Shown: positions 1 to 9,827, counted from the first letter of the stretch. The stretch is DNA of 64,000 bases from Acetobacter sicerae (GCF_011516765.1 NZ_JAAABN010000006.1:184750-248749), one strand, 5' to 3'. Program-made: numbers and translations. The notes: generated from the letters alone by a model not told the origin.

Positions 1-732
1 GATGGCCGGAGCGCGTCGTTTCACGCCGAGCCGACCAGGCAGCACGCCTTCCGTTCTCATCCCGCGATCGACGCACGCCATCATCACGTCGATGATGCGA
101 TCCACATAGGCCAGCACCTCTTCCACCGGACGCAGGGCGCTCTCATTGGCCAGCACGATCTCGGGAATGCTGAGGCCACTCCTTCGGGCACAGGCAAGAA
201 GCTGCGTACCGCTACGGAAATCGAATGGCACATTGACGTTCTGGGGAACGGCCTCCGCGTTCTTGTCTTCCGGCACGACAAAACCGCCGCCGATCGAGCA
301 GTAACGACGGATCAGAATGGCCTTTCCGTTTCCGTCCGTGGCAAGGAACTGGAGCGTGTTCGGATGGACGGGAGGCACCGTCTCCTTCTCAAAGACAATG
401 TCCTTGTCAGCATCAAACGTGAAAATGCACCCACGCGGTCCAAGCTCATGCGTCTCGCGCATACGCACAAGAACGGCCTCGGCCTCATCGGGATCAACCA
501 TGTCGGGATGCAGACCACCCAACCCGAGAATGACGGCGCGATCCGTGGCGTGACCCACTCCCGTCCATGCCAGAGAACCATAAAGCGTAACCCGGACATG
601 CAGAGGATGAACCGCTTCTGCCGCGAGCGCAGCCAGTTCGGTGATAAATTCCGCAGCGGCCTTCATCGGACCGACCGTGTGAGAGGAGGAAGGACCAATG
701 CCGATCTTGAAGATTTCAAAAACACTGATCAT
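1..732 (-). CDS. sdaA: L-serine ammonia-lyase (serine dehydratase), partial
   Basis: The minus-strand reading frame starts with ATG at 730-732 and runs open off the left edge (244 codons seen). The N-terminus carries the GPSSSHTVGPM motif typical of the beta domain of iron-sulfur L-serine dehydratases, which deaminate L-serine to pyruvate and ammonia in the cytosol. The alpha domain with the cluster-binding cysteines lies outside the window. It follows the sarcosine oxidase genes on the same strand, which fits a route sarcosine to glycine to serine to pyruvate. Stem-loops in the 219-bp gap before it suggest partly separate expression. The family call is secure; completeness cannot be judged. 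Confidence 0.9.
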   Translation of the reverse strand, partial: MISVFEIFKIGIGPSSSHTVGPMKAAAEFITELAALAAEAVHPLHVRVTLYGSLAWTGVGHATDRAVILGLGGLHPDMVDPDEAEAVLVRMRETHELGPRGCIFTFDADKDIVFEKETVPPVHPNTLQFLATDGNGKAILIRRYCSIGGGFVVPEDKNAEAVPQNVNVPFDFRSGTQLLACARRSGLSIPEIVLANESALRPVEEVLAYVDRIIDVMMACVDRGMRTEGVLPGRLGVKRRAPAI

Positions 733-834
733 GGCGAACTTTCCGATATGCCTTTACGCAGCTCGCCCAGAGCTCACGTCGAAAGTGCCGTGTGGACCGT
801 CCTTGCGAGGAACCACTTCGATAAACTGCGAAGC

Positions 835-870
835 CGAAGCGCGTTCCCCCTTGAGGAGAAACGCGCTTCG
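835..870. repeat. 11-bp perfect inverted repeat between soxG and sdaA
   Basis: The arms CGAAGCGCGTT (835-845) and AACGCGCTTCG (860-870) are exact complements around a 14-nt loop. No T-run follows on either strand, so it may be a weak terminator, an mRNA-stabilising stem or a leader structure of sdaA. Confidence 0.6.
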
Positions 871-911
871 AACCATTCATTCAGACAAAACAAATACCGT
901 AATAATCTAAT

Positions 912-934
912 CTTTTCCGAACGATCCGGAAAAG
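912..934 (-). terminator. Stem-loop just after soxG
   Basis: The arms CTTTTCCG (912-919) and CGGAAAAG (927-934) pair perfectly around a 7-nt loop, starting about 17 bases after the soxG stop on the minus strand. The following sequence is A/T-rich but has no clean T-run, so termination may be partial and allow read-through into sdaA. Confidence 0.5.
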
Positions 935-951
935 CTCATAAGCGCAACCCA

Positions 952-1491
952 TCACCAGGCCGCGTCGAGAGCCGCCGCATCCATCATGGATGACAGATAG
1001 GGCCCGAAGGAACGCCACACTTCCAGATGGAACGTGTTTTCATCCGTGCGCCAGACCATACCATCAGCCTTGCCGAACAGCGTGCGCGTGACCATCCCGA
1101 CAGGAAAGGACCGCTCCCGCATGTCCAGTGGACTCAATGCCGCCAGCGTGTCACGCAGCTTTTCGCCTTCCAGTGTCCAGCCGATCTGACGCTCCGAAAC
1201 CTCCACCAGACTGTTCGGCACGGTGCCGAGATAGGTGGTGACGGCTTCAGGCAGTCCAGCGTCACCCGTAATGATGAACAGTTCCTGCGGCGCGAGACGC
1301 AGCAGCGTGCAGTCACCCGCAGCCGCACTTTTCAGCATGGCTGGAGTCTCGGACAGACCGAAGGCTCTGGCTGCGCCTTCCAGTGTGTCTTTCCGTCCCT
1401 GAAGGGCGAAGCGACGCCCTCCCTTGAGCGGCGTGGCCGTGAAGCCTGCACGGGAAACAGCCAGTGAGTTGGAAACAGAGACGTCAGACAT
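952..1491 (-). CDS. soxG: Sarcosine oxidase gamma subunit
   Basis: This is the smallest folate-side subunit of heterotetrameric sarcosine oxidase, called from its place directly after soxA and its length (179 residues from the chosen start). An upstream in-frame start at 1515 exists. The ATG at 1489-1491 is preferred because a clear AAGGAG lies about 8 bases upstream and because the N-terminus MSDVSVSN then begins inside the last codons of soxA, an 8-base overlap. The overlap suggests translational coupling with soxA. Sequence motifs in this family are weak, so the assignment rests mainly on context. Confidence 0.88.
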   Translation of the reverse strand: MSDVSVSNSLAVSRAGFTATPLKGGRRFALQGRKDTLEGAARAFGLSETPAMLKSAAAGDCTLLRLAPQELFIITGDAGLPEAVTTYLGTVPNSLVEVSERQIGWTLEGEKLRDTLAALSPLDMRERSFPVGMVTRTLFGKADGMVWRTDENTFHLEVWRSFGPYLSSMMDAAALDAAW

Positions 1492-4400
1492 TGAGGCGGG
1501 CTCCTTCCGCGTCATAAAACACCGGACTGGTGACGGTGACCGGGATCACCTTGTCTTCCATCGGCACGTAGAGGGTCTGTCCCATCCGGGCACGCCCACC
1601 GGACACCATGGCGAGAGCGATGGACCGGCCCAGCGTGGCGCTGTGATAGGACGAGGTGACATGACCGATCTTGTTCATCGGGATGACCTCATTCGGGCTG
1701 GCGACAAGCTGCGCGCCCTCTTCCAGCACTTCCTGCGGCGCTTCCGTGTAGAGGCCGACAAGCTGGTAGCGGTCGGGGTCCTGCATCGCCGGAAGAGCCA
1801 GCGAGCGCTTGCCCACGAAGTCTTTCTTCAGCTTGCTGACCGCCCAGCCACAACCGGCGTCAGCTGGCGTCGCCGTGCCGTCGGTTTCCTGCCCGACGAT
1901 GATGTAACCTTTCTCGGCGCGCAGAACGTGCATCGTCTCCGTGCCATAAGGCGTCATGTCGTAAGGCTTGCCCGCCTCCCAGATGCGCTCCCACACTTCC
2001 AGCGCACGGCTCGGCGGCACGTTCACCTCGAAGCCAAGCTCACCGGAGAAGCTGACGCGGAACAGACGCATCGGAATACCGCCGATGGTGCCTTCCACGA
2101 CGCTCATGTGCGGCATGGTGGCGTGCGAGATGTCGAGACCGTCCACGAGCGGCGCGAGAACCTCGCGTGCCTTCGGCCCCTGCACCGCAATGACCGCCCA
2201 CTCTTCCGAAGTGGAAGTCAGCCAGACATTGAGATCCTGCCATTCAGTCTGGAGATAGTCCTCCATCATGTTCAGAACGCCAGCCGCACCGCCCGTCGTG
2301 GTGGTGACGTGGAAGCGATCCTTGGCGATACGACCGACAACACCGTCATCATAAACAAAGCCGTTTTCACGACACATCAGACCGTAGCGGCACTTGCCGA
2401 CACCGAGCTTGGTCCAGCCGTTGACATACATCCGGTTCATGAACTCGGCGGCGTCAGGTCCGACAACCTCGATCTTGCCCAGCGTGGTGGCGTCGAAGAT
2501 GCCGACGCTCTTGCGGACAGCGAGGCACTCACGGGCCACGGCGGCATCCATGTCCTCGCCCGGCTGCGGGAAGTAGCGGGCGCGACGCCACAGACTGACA
2601 TCCTCGAAGACCGCGCCCTTGCTGCGCGCCCAGGGGTCGATCGGCGTGCGACGATCCGGATCAAACAGGTCGCCACGCTCATGACCGCTGAAAGCGCCAA
2701 ACGTCACCGGCGTGTAAGGCGCACGGAACGTGGTGAGACCGATCTGCTGTTTCGGGCGACCCAGCGCACTGGAAGCAATACCGAGCGCGTTCAGGTTCGA
2801 GGTCTTGCCCTGATCGGTCGCCATGCCGGTCGTCGTGTAGCGCTTGATATGCTCAATCGAACGGAAGCCTTCACGCACGGCAAGCTTCACGTCCTTGGCC
2901 GTCACGTCGTTCTGGTAATCGACGAACGCCATGGCCGTCAGACCCTTGCCACGACGGGGCAACGCACCGGTGAAACCACCGCGACCGATGGCGTCACTCG
3001 TCACTTCCCACAGAGGAAGATCGACCTCCCCCTCGAAACCTGCATCTTTCGCCGCTGCGACACCAGCCTTCAGGCCATCGGCCAGAACTTCGCCAAGGTC
3101 GTAGAGGCCACGGCAGGAACCGGTCGAACGCTCGGCCTGCGCGGACTCGCCCGGCAGATAGGTGTCGAGTTCGGCGTTATAGACCACCTTGCCCTTGGAC
3201 TGGGAGAACAGGTGCAGGCTCGGCGTCCAGCCACCCGCCATGAGCAGCAGGTCACAACGATGGTTCTTGCCCTCGCCCACATCGCCACCCGGCAGAACCG
3301 GAGCGAGTTCGACGCTGTGAATACGCTGCGAACCATGAGCGCGCTGAACCGTGCTGTTGGTCAGCACCGTGATGCCCGCGGCCTTTGCCTTGCGGAACAG
3401 TTCAGAGTCCGGCTTGGGACGAATATCGACGATGGCAGCGATTTTCACGCCTGCTTCAAGCAGATCGAGCGCCACGCGATAGGCGCTATCGTCCGCCGTA
3501 GCGATGACAGCCCGACGCCCGCAGGCCACGCCATACCGGTTGAGGTAGGTCTGAGCCGCGCTGGCGAGCATGACGCCCGGACGGTCATTGCCTTCGAACA
3601 CCAGCGGACGCTCAATCGCACCGGATGCGATAACCACCTGCTTCGCACGCACCTGCCACAGACGCTCACGCGGTGTGGCCGGGTTGGGTGCGCTCAGATG
3701 GTCAGTCAGGCGCTCATTGAGCGCGACCATGTTGTGCGGGCCGTAGTTGAACACCGTGGTGCGGGTGAACATCCGCACGTTGGGCAGTTTCTTCAGTTCG
3801 GCGACCGTGCGCTCGACCCACTCGGAAGCAGGCAGACCATCGATACGGGACGCGCGGTCAAACAGCAGGCTGCCACCAAATTCCGCCGTCTCGTCGGCAA
3901 GCATTACTTCCGCACCGGCTTTCGCAGCCGTCAGAGCCGCCGCCAGACCAGCGGGGCCACCACCGGCCACCAGCACGTCGCAGAACGTATACTGGAAGGC
4001 GTAGTGATCCGGATCAGGCGCGGTCGGAGCCACACCCAGACCGGCGGAACGACGGATGATCGGCTCATAGACCTTGGTCCAGAAATTCCGGGGCCACATA
4101 AAGGTCTTGTAGTAGAAGCCTGACGGAATCAGCGGCGAAGCGAGATTGTTCACCGCACCCATATCGAACTGCAAACAGGGGAAACGGTTCTGGCTCTGCG
4201 CCGTCAGACCGTCATAGACCTCGACCTGTGTGGCGACGAGGTTCGGCGTCTGTAACGCAGGCCCGGAACCGACGGCCACGACGGCGTTCGGCTCGTCGGA
4301 ACCGGCGGAGATCGGGCCACGCGGACGGTGATATTTGAAGGACCGGCCCATCAGGTGGACGCCGTTCGCCAGCAGCGCCGAGGCGAGCGTATCGCCCTCG

Positions 4401-4516
4401 AACCCTTCAAAGCTGCGACCGTCAAATGTGAATCGCACAGGACGGCGCGTATTGACGCGACCGCGACCGGGAACGCGGCCAAGAGTGCGGCCAGAAGCAC
4501 GGGACAAAAGACTCAT
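1484..4516 (-). CDS. soxA: Sarcosine oxidase alpha subunit
   Basis: This 1010-residue protein is the large subunit of heterotetrameric sarcosine oxidase, which oxidatively demethylates sarcosine to glycine and hands the one-carbon unit to tetrahydrofolate, giving 5,10-methylene-THF and hydrogen peroxide. Visible parts in order are an N-terminal ferredoxin-like segment (FEGFEGDTLASALL, about residue 36), a dinucleotide-binding site AGGGPAGLAAA near residue 182, and a C-terminal GcvT-like aminomethyltransferase region from about residue 620. The length matches the family. Its start overlaps the soxD stop (ATGA at 4513-4516), so the two are translationally coupled. Confidence 0.97.
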   Translation of the reverse strand: MSLLSRASGRTLGRVPGRGRVNTRRPVRFTFDGRSFEGFEGDTLASALLANGVHLMGRSFKYHRPRGPISAGSDEPNAVVAVGSGPALQTPNLVATQVEVYDGLTAQSQNRFPCLQFDMGAVNNLASPLIPSGFYYKTFMWPRNFWTKVYEPIIRRSAGLGVAPTAPDPDHYAFQYTFCDVLVAGGGPAGLAAALTAAKAGAEVMLADETAEFGGSLLFDRASRIDGLPASEWVERTVAELKKLPNVRMFTRTTVFNYGPHNMVALNERLTDHLSAPNPATPRERLWQVRAKQVVIASGAIERPLVFEGNDRPGVMLASAAQTYLNRYGVACGRRAVIATADDSAYRVALDLLEAGVKIAAIVDIRPKPDSELFRKAKAAGITVLTNSTVQRAHGSQRIHSVELAPVLPGGDVGEGKNHRCDLLLMAGGWTPSLHLFSQSKGKVVYNAELDTYLPGESAQAERSTGSCRGLYDLGEVLADGLKAGVAAAKDAGFEGEVDLPLWEVTSDAIGRGGFTGALPRRGKGLTAMAFVDYQNDVTAKDVKLAVREGFRSIEHIKRYTTTGMATDQGKTSNLNALGIASSALGRPKQQIGLTTFRAPYTPVTFGAFSGHERGDLFDPDRRTPIDPWARSKGAVFEDVSLWRRARYFPQPGEDMDAAVARECLAVRKSVGIFDATTLGKIEVVGPDAAEFMNRMYVNGWTKLGVGKCRYGLMCRENGFVYDDGVVGRIAKDRFHVTTTTGGAAGVLNMMEDYLQTEWQDLNVWLTSTSEEWAVIAVQGPKAREVLAPLVDGLDISHATMPHMSVVEGTIGGIPMRLFRVSFSGELGFEVNVPPSRALEVWERIWEAGKPYDMTPYGTETMHVLRAEKGYIIVGQETDGTATPADAGCGWAVSKLKKDFVGKRSLALPAMQDPDRYQLVGLYTEAPQEVLEEGAQLVASPNEVIPMNKIGHVTSSYHSATLGRSIALAMVSGGRARMGQTLYVPMEDKVIPVTVTSPVFYDAEGARLNV

Positions 4517-4818
4517 CGTGCAGCCTCCGCAGCCTGTTCCGGAGTGACTTCCGGACGTGGCTGTCCGATTTCATAAGTGACAACGAAACGATCCGTCCGC
4601 GTGTCGCGGATGGCGTTGAAGAAGCGGTTGCAGCCGTGGGCATGACGCCACCGCTCGGCGATCAGCCCCTTCGGGTTGTCGCGCATGTAGAGAAACTGAG
4701 CCCATTCCTCGTCGGTCAGGCTCATGGGATCACGGGGACGGTCGATATGAGCCTCGCCCCCGTTTGAAAATTCGACTTCGGCTCGTTCCCCGCAATACGG
4801 GCAGCGGATCAGCAGCAT
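4513..4818 (-). CDS. soxD: Sarcosine oxidase delta subunit
   Basis: This 101-residue protein has the zinc-site pattern of SoxD: a CPYCG knuckle (C6, C9) followed by HAHGCNRFF (H59, C63). Known delta subunits bind one zinc ion and dock on the alpha subunit. It sits between soxB (87 bp upstream) and soxA (4-bp overlap) in the usual B-D-A-G order. Confidence 0.95.
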   Translation of the reverse strand: MLLIRCPYCGERAEVEFSNGGEAHIDRPRDPMSLTDEEWAQFLYMRDNPKGLIAERWRHAHGCNRFFNAIRDTRTDRFVVTYEIGQPRPEVTPEQAAEAAR

Positions 4819-4905
4819 GACGCACTCGCTCCTCGGAGCAGACCGGATGTGAAAACTCGTGCCGTTATCGGCGATGATTCCTGAAGCATAAGGTGGGACA
4901 CCATC

Positions 4906-6162
4906 TCAGTGCGCCACCGCCGCTGCCGCCGCTTCGTCAATCATCACGCCGTCACGGAAACGCTCGATGGTGAAGGGCGCATTGATCGGATGCGGCTCGT
5001 TCTTCGCGATGGTCCATGCAAACAGGTTCGCCGCACCCGGCGTCGCCTTGAAGCCGCCCGTTCCCCAGCCGCAGTTGACGTAAAGCCCCGGCACCGAGGT
5101 CTTCGCCGTGATGGGTGAGCGGTCGGGAGTGTTATCCGTGATACCGCCCCACGAACGCATCATGCGGAGGCGACGGAACATCGGGAACAGCTCGCAGATC
5201 GCCGCCAGCGTTTCGGCCGGAATATGTAGCCCACCGCGCTGTGTGTAGGACACATAGGAGTCCGTGCCCGCGCCGATCACCATCTCGCCTTTGTCAGACT
5301 GGCTGATATAAGCGTGAATGGTGTTGGACATCACGATGGTCGGGAACGCAGGCTTCACCGGCTCGGAGACAAGCGCCTGAAGCGGATTGCTCTGCAATGG
5401 CAGACGGATGCCTGCCATTTCCAGAACGACCGAACTGTGACCCGCCGCCGAGACAGCAACCTTCTTCGCGTTAACCGTGCCCTTCGTGGTCTCGACGCCG
5501 GTGACAGCGCCATCCGGACCACGATTGATTCCGGTCACTTCGCAATTCTCGATGATGTCCACGCCCATGTCGCTGGCGGCGCGGGCAAAACCCCACGCCA
5601 CGGCATCATGACGGGCCGTGCCAGCACGACGCTGAAGCGAGGCGCCCAGAACCGGGTAACGAATGTTGGACGAGATGTTCAGCGGCGGACAGAATTCCTT
5701 CGCCTCTTCCGCCGACAGCCACTCGTTGTCGATTCCGTTCAGGCGATTGGCATGAACGTGACGTTTGAACACCTGCACGTCATGCACGGTGTGCGCCACC
5801 ATCAGACATCCGCGCTGACTGAACATGACGTTGTAGTTCAGTTCCTGCGAGAGATTTTCCCACAGTTTCAGCGAATGCTCGTAATAGGACGAACTTTCGT
5901 CGAACAGGTAGTTCGAGCGAATGATGGTGGTGTTACGGGCAGTGTTGCCACCCGCCAGCCAGCCGCGCTCGATCACGGCGATATTGCGCAGCCCGTGCTG
6001 TTTGGCGAGGTAATACGCCGCACCGAGACCGTGGCCGCCGCCACCGACAATGATAATATCATAAGCCTTCTTTGGCTGCTCGACGGAGCGCCATTGCGGC
6101 TTCCAGCCCAGATGGCCACCGAGAGCCTTTCTGGCCAGGGAAAGAGCAGAAAATCGTTCCAT
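4906..6162 (-). CDS. soxB: Sarcosine oxidase beta subunit
   Basis: This is the 418-residue catalytic flavoprotein subunit that oxidises sarcosine. The FAD-binding glycine motif [15 protein letters not shown] is at about residues 36-50. The segment [10 protein letters not shown] contains H185, which aligns with the histidine that carries covalent FMN in characterised beta subunits. It is the first gene of the minus-strand sox operon, so the operon promoter should lie between 6163 and about 6300. No glyA or folate gene adjoins the operon here, although a MetF-like gene lies 4 kb away on the other strand. Confidence 0.97.
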   Translation of the reverse strand: MERFSALSLARKALGGHLGWKPQWRSVEQPKKAYDIIIVGGGGHGLGAAYYLAKQHGLRNIAVIERGWLAGGNTARNTTIIRSNYLFDESSSYYEHSLKLWENLSQELNYNVMFSQRGCLMVAHTVHDVQVFKRHVHANRLNGIDNEWLSAEEAKEFCPPLNISSNIRYPVLGASLQRRAGTARHDAVAWGFARAASDMGVDIIENCEVTGINRGPDGAVTGVETTKGTVNAKKVAVSAAGHSSVVLEMAGIRLPLQSNPLQALVSEPVKPAFPTIVMSNTIHAYISQSDKGEMVIGAGTDSYVSYTQRGGLHIPAETLAAICELFPMFRRLRMMRSWGGITDNTPDRSPITAKTSVPGLYVNCGWGTGGFKATPGAANLFAWTIAKNEPHPINAPFTIERFRDGVMIDEAAAAAVAH

Positions 6163-6510
6163 ATCCGTCCCGCATCACAACAGGTTCATGAAGCGAGCAT
6201 GCGCCCCGAAATCAGGGGTCGCTGGTCAGGATCAGACGGGAAACTTGAACAAAGACGACATGGTGAAAATTTTTATCGAATTCGAAATGAACAATCCTGA
6301 TGGACCCGTCGTCTCAGGGACTCTGGATAGTGATCAAACGGATAAAATGATGATCCTGTTTACAGGAACACGCAGCGGGACTGGAAAAAACCTCAGATCC
6401 CGAAAGAAGCAGCGACGCTGCCCGATAACTCTGCACGGATAAGGGGCATTATCCAAAATACGGCAGAGGAGTCTCCCGCCTGCACGAAACCGGCAGGCGG
6501 GAAAGAAGCC
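6163..6510. other. 348-bp intergenic region between soxB and the RidA gene
   Basis: No convincing gene is seen. The region holds the presumed promoter of the sox operon and, at 6475-6501, a stem-loop (CCCGCCTGC / GCAGGCGGG, 9-nt loop) 10 bases past the RidA gene end. That stem is probably the RidA transcript terminator although it lacks a T-run. An 84-codon plus-strand frame at 6188-6442 has no family resemblance and no good ribosome site. Confidence 0.5.
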
Positions 6511-6861
6511 TTATTTCGTCGTGACCAGCATGATCTCAACAAGCATCTTCGGGTCAGCCATGACAGCCTGCACGCAGGCGCGGGCCGGTGCACCGTTCTC
6601 CGGCAGCCATGCGCTCCAGACTTCGTTCAGCGCAGTGCGGTCATTGATATCCTTCAGCCAGATCTGGGCCTGCAGGATACGGGTCTTGTCCGTGCCGTGC
6701 TCTTCCAGAAGCGTATCGAGCTGCTCAAGGATGTCCTGGGTCTGGCCCTTGGCGTCTTTCGTAAGGTCACGGGCGACCATACCCTGTGTGAAAACAAAGC
6801 CGTGATACTCGACGGCCTTGGACAGAATCTGGTTCGGTTCTGTGCGAAGGATCTTGCTCAT
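6511..6861 (-). CDS. RidA/YjgF family protein
   Basis: This 116-residue protein resembles the RidA/YER057c/UK114 family, whose founding members hydrolyse reactive 2-aminoacrylate and other enamine or imine intermediates in the cytosol. C-terminal features such as ARACVQAVMADP and the family length agree. The frame stays open upstream to 6984, but the ATG at 6859-6861 starts at the conserved N-terminus (MSKILRTEPNQ) behind an AAGAGAG ribosome site. Several RidA subfamilies lack the catalytic arginine and have other roles; the context of amino-acid oxidation and a serine dehydratase, a 2-aminoacrylate source, fits imine detoxification. Confidence 0.88.
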   Translation of the reverse strand: MSKILRTEPNQILSKAVEYHGFVFTQGMVARDLTKDAKGQTQDILEQLDTLLEEHGTDKTRILQAQIWLKDINDRTALNEVWSAWLPENGAPARACVQAVMADPKMLVEIMLVTTK

Positions 6862-7175
6862 GATGCCATCTCTCTTTCTTCGTGGCAGGTTAACGGGCGC
6901 ATTCTTAACAAATTTACGCGCCGTATCACAATCGGTCGCAGCACAGCGGCAACCGTCAGGGTGACCAAGGTGATCCGGAATCACTACCCAGCCTGAGTGT
7001 TCCTGCTTCCGGCCTGTCTGAAGCCCTCCCCTCTGGCAGCAACGTGACCTCCTTCACGAGTTGACAACGGAACCTGCCTGAAAGACCGCTGAACCAATGA
7101 ATCGCACAGCGCTTTTCAATCTTCATGGAAGACCTATAGTGAGCGCTCTGACAGAAACATGAAATCCGCAAGAGA
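6862..7175. other. 314-bp divergent intergenic region
   Basis: This region separates the minus-strand RidA gene from the plus-strand GT32 gene and should contain both promoters. I see no small gene, strong palindrome or RNA structure in it. Confidence 0.4.
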
Positions 7176-7997
7176 ATGTCATTGACCCCTGATGCCCCGC
7201 CCGAACTCTCCGCCGTCTATCGTGGCGAGAAAATGCCCTGTTTCGGGCTGCTGGCGTCCGGCATCGAGAGCGGCTGGCTTCCTCAGGTAAAACCATCTCA
7301 CGGCGATACTCTGCCGGAGGGCATCCCACACCGCATCGCCCAGTACTGGCATTCTCCCACCCTGCCGGAAGAGGTGCAACGCGCTGTCGAGACCATGAAG
7401 GCGCATAATCCGCGCTTCGCACATCATCTGGTCTGCGATGAGTCCGCCAGAGCCTTCATCCAGCAGCATTACGGAGAGGAAAAGGCGCGCCTGTTCGATG
7501 CCTGCTTCCACGCTACGATGCGTTCTGATTTCTGGCGTCTGTGCGACCTTTACGAATATGGCGGACTGTACGTCGATGTGGATACCACGGCGCATGCCCC
7601 TCTGGCGCGCATCGCCGCCGGAGCGGATTTCAGCTGCATGCTGACCTACGCCATCGGTCAGCCCTGGTGCATCAATAACGGCTTCATCATCGCGACACCC
7701 CGGAATCCGGTAATACACGCCATTCTGACCCTGATGTTCGACAACGTCTCACGCTTTGTCCGCACGGGCCAGTTTGAAAATGTCTGGGTCGAGACGGGAC
7801 CGGGCGTCACGACAATGGCGACCATGCGCTGGCTGGCGAAGCAATCCGTCGATCATGGTGTTTCACCCGCCGCAAGCGGGCTGATATTCCGGCCCTATAC
7901 TGCCGTCACTGACGCATTCAATGATGCGGATATGGCTTACAAGGCGCTCCCTGAAGGAAACTGGCGGGGCGCCACCCCCACTGGCCAGAAACAGTAA
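7176..7997 (+). CDS. GT32-like glycosyltransferase with DXD motif
   Basis: The 273-residue protein has the DXD sugar-binding block YEYGGLYVDVDTT (DVD at 134-136) found in the Gly_transf_sug (OCH1/capsular mannosyl- or galactosyltransferase-like) family, preceded by PHRIAQYWHS, the conserved N-terminal strand of that family. Such enzymes transfer a sugar from a nucleotide donor to a surface glycan or glycolipid. The donor and acceptor cannot be told from sequence. No signal peptide or membrane segment is evident. It is followed 84 bp later by a GH32 gene on the same strand, possibly a shared transcript. The start at 7176 has an AAGAGA ribosome site. Confidence 0.85.
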   Translation: MSLTPDAPPELSAVYRGEKMPCFGLLASGIESGWLPQVKPSHGDTLPEGIPHRIAQYWHSPTLPEEVQRAVETMKAHNPRFAHHLVCDESARAFIQQHYGEEKARLFDACFHATMRSDFWRLCDLYEYGGLYVDVDTTAHAPLARIAAGADFSCMLTYAIGQPWCINNGFIIATPRNPVIHAILTLMFDNVSRFVRTGQFENVWVETGPGVTTMATMRWLAKQSVDHGVSPAASGLIFRPYTAVTDAFNDADMAYKALPEGNWRGATPTGQKQ

Positions 7998-8081
7998 CGC
8001 CTTCCAATACTCCCGCGCCTGTCAGCTGACGCTCGAAAAAAGTCAGCACCGCCTCCATGTTCACATTCTGAAACCGGTCTT

Positions 8082-9827
8082 ATGCCAGACAAGAAAATCT
8101 CCCGATCAGAACTCTCCAGTCCGGGACGCCGCGCCGCCCTGTCTTCACTCGTCACGCTCGGTGCGACAGGCTGCCTTGCCGGGGTTGCCGCTCATGCAGC
8201 AGAGACGACCGGAACGCCCTCCACACCCACGACGCCTCTTCCTCCGCAGGCTCCGGATCACACGCATGACGCCGAGCCCAACGCTTCGCATCCCTCTCCG
8301 GCCGATCAACCAGGAAACGCGCTGATGCATCCCGCAACGGAAACCCCTGCGGACACACTGTACCGTCCCTCCGTCCATTTCAGCCCCACCACAGGCTTCA
8401 TGAACGATCCGAACGGCCTGGTGTTCGATGGCACGCGCTATCATCTCTACTACCAGTATGATCCGTTCGCGCCGTATGCGGGACACGTTCACTGGGGACA
8501 TGCAACCAGCACGGATCTTCTCCACTGGCAGGATCAGCCGATCGCCATTCCCGAGACCAGGGCGGGAGAAGCCTATACGGGCTGCGCTGTCGTCGATGAG
8601 AAGAACACGTCCGGTCTCTTCGCGTCCGGCGAAAGCGGGATCGTAGCGCTTTATACCCGCGCCAGTCCCACCGAGCAGGCCCAGTATCTCGCGGTCAGCA
8701 AGGATCAGGGACAGACTTTCACGGAATACGAGCACAATCCGATTCTGGATCTCGGCAGCAATTCCTTCCGTGATCCGCAGGTCATCTTCCACAAACCTAC
8801 ACGACAGTGGGTCATGGTGGTGGCGAAATCCCGTCTGCACCAGATTGCATTCTACGCTTCCACAGACCTGATCCACTGGGTGCATCTCAGCGATTTCGGC
8901 CCGTCGGGACTGTTCGGCGTCGATTACGAATGCCCCAATCTGCTGGAAGTGCCGGTCGAAGGCGGCGGGACGTGCTGGGTGCTGTTCGTCTCCGTCAATC
9001 CGGGCGCGCCGCTGGGAGGCAGCACCACGCAGTATTTCATCGGCAGTTTCGACGGCTCGCGCTTCACGCCGGACGATACCGTGATCGGCCTGACGGACTT
9101 CGCCAAGGACGCCTACGCGCTGCAGGTCTACAGCAACATGCCGAAGGACGAGGCTGTCTCGATCGCATGGTTCGGCAACTGGCAATACTGTCAGGAACTG
9201 CCGACACGGACATGGCGCGGGTGCATGACCCTGCCACGCACCATGACGCTGAAACGGGATTTCGCCGGCTGGCTGCGTCTGGCCCAGCAACCTCGTGGCG
9301 TGGAGACCCTGTGGGACAGGTCGCTTTCCTTTCAGCCACGCCGACTTGCTGCCGGAACCAGTGTGCAGACCGCCATTCCCATCGGCTCAGCCCTTGACCT
9401 GAGTCTGAGCGCGACTGTGGATGAACGGCCTGCGGGACTGCCTCCGGGCGACAAGGGCCGCACCGGACGCTTCGTCATCACATTCGGCAATGAACAGGGC
9501 GAAGCCCTGACGATCGGGTTCGACGCCTTTTCCGGCCAGCTCTGGCTGGATCGCGGCAATCTGCGCGGCTTCTCCCAGCCTTTCTTCACTGGGGAATTTT
9601 CGACAGTCCTCAACCCTGACGACCGGCATTTCTCCATTCGCGTCATTCTCGATGCAAGCACGCTCGAAATCTTCGCCAATGGCGGCCTTTCTGTAGGAAC
9701 GGCCCTGATCTACCCATCCGCGCCTCTCAGCTTTCTGCGTCTTGAAACATCAGGAGCGGGCGCGATGGTGGACAGCATCAGCCTGCACTCCCTCCGCAGG
9801 AGCATGGAACGGGAAACATCGATCTGA
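8082..9827 (+). CDS. Exported GH32 fructan hydrolase (levanase/invertase type)
   Basis: This 581-residue enzyme shows all three catalytic motifs of glycoside hydrolase family 32: NDPNG (nucleophile D109), FRDPQ (transition-state stabiliser D231) and YECPNL (acid/base E283). A C-terminal beta-sandwich follows the five-bladed propeller. The N-terminus has GRRAALSSL plus a hydrophobic stretch ending in AHAAE, consistent with Tat- or Sec-dependent export, then a Pro/Thr-rich linker to about residue 92. It should cleave beta-fructosides such as sucrose, levan or inulin outside the cytoplasm. Acetic acid bacteria are known to make levan with levansucrase; no levansucrase gene is present here. The exact substrate is unknown. 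Confidence 0.93.
   Translation: MPDKKISRSELSSPGRRAALSSLVTLGATGCLAGVAAHAAETTGTPSTPTTPLPPQAPDHTHDAEPNASHPSPADQPGNALMHPATETPADTLYRPSVHFSPTTGFMNDPNGLVFDGTRYHLYYQYDPFAPYAGHVHWGHATSTDLLHWQDQPIAIPETRAGEAYTGCAVVDEKNTSGLFASGESGIVALYTRASPTEQAQYLAVSKDQGQTFTEYEHNPILDLGSNSFRDPQVIFHKPTRQWVMVVAKSRLHQIAFYASTDLIHWVHLSDFGPSGLFGVDYECPNLLEVPVEGGGTCWVLFVSVNPGAPLGGSTTQYFIGSFDGSRFTPDDTVIGLTDFAKDAYALQVYSNMPKDEAVSIAWFGNWQYCQELPTRTWRGCMTLPRTMTLKRDFAGWLRLAQQPRGVETLWDRSLSFQPRRLAAGTSVQTAIPIGSALDLSLSATVDERPAGLPPGDKGRTGRFVITFGNEQGEALTIGFDAFSGQLWLDRGNLRGFSQPFFTGEFSTVLNPDDRHFSIRVILDASTLEIFANGGLSVGTALIYPSAPLSFLRLETSGAGAMVDSISLHSLRRSMERETSI

Noticed and set aside
733..951. Glycine riboswitch before sdaA
   Set aside because: The region has two simple stem-loops but I could not find the conserved glycine-aptamer core; simple hairpins explain it.
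1424..4123. 899-codon plus-strand open frame
   Set aside because: It lies antisense to soxA, has His/Arg/Ala-rich composition typical of shadow frames in G+C-rich DNA, and no family resemblance.
6188..6442. Small plus-strand frame between soxB and ridA
   Set aside because: There is no ribosome site, no family match and no hydrophobic or leader pattern.
8145..9290. 381-codon minus-strand open frame
   Set aside because: It is antisense to the GH32 gene, whose three catalytic motifs prove the plus strand to be coding.
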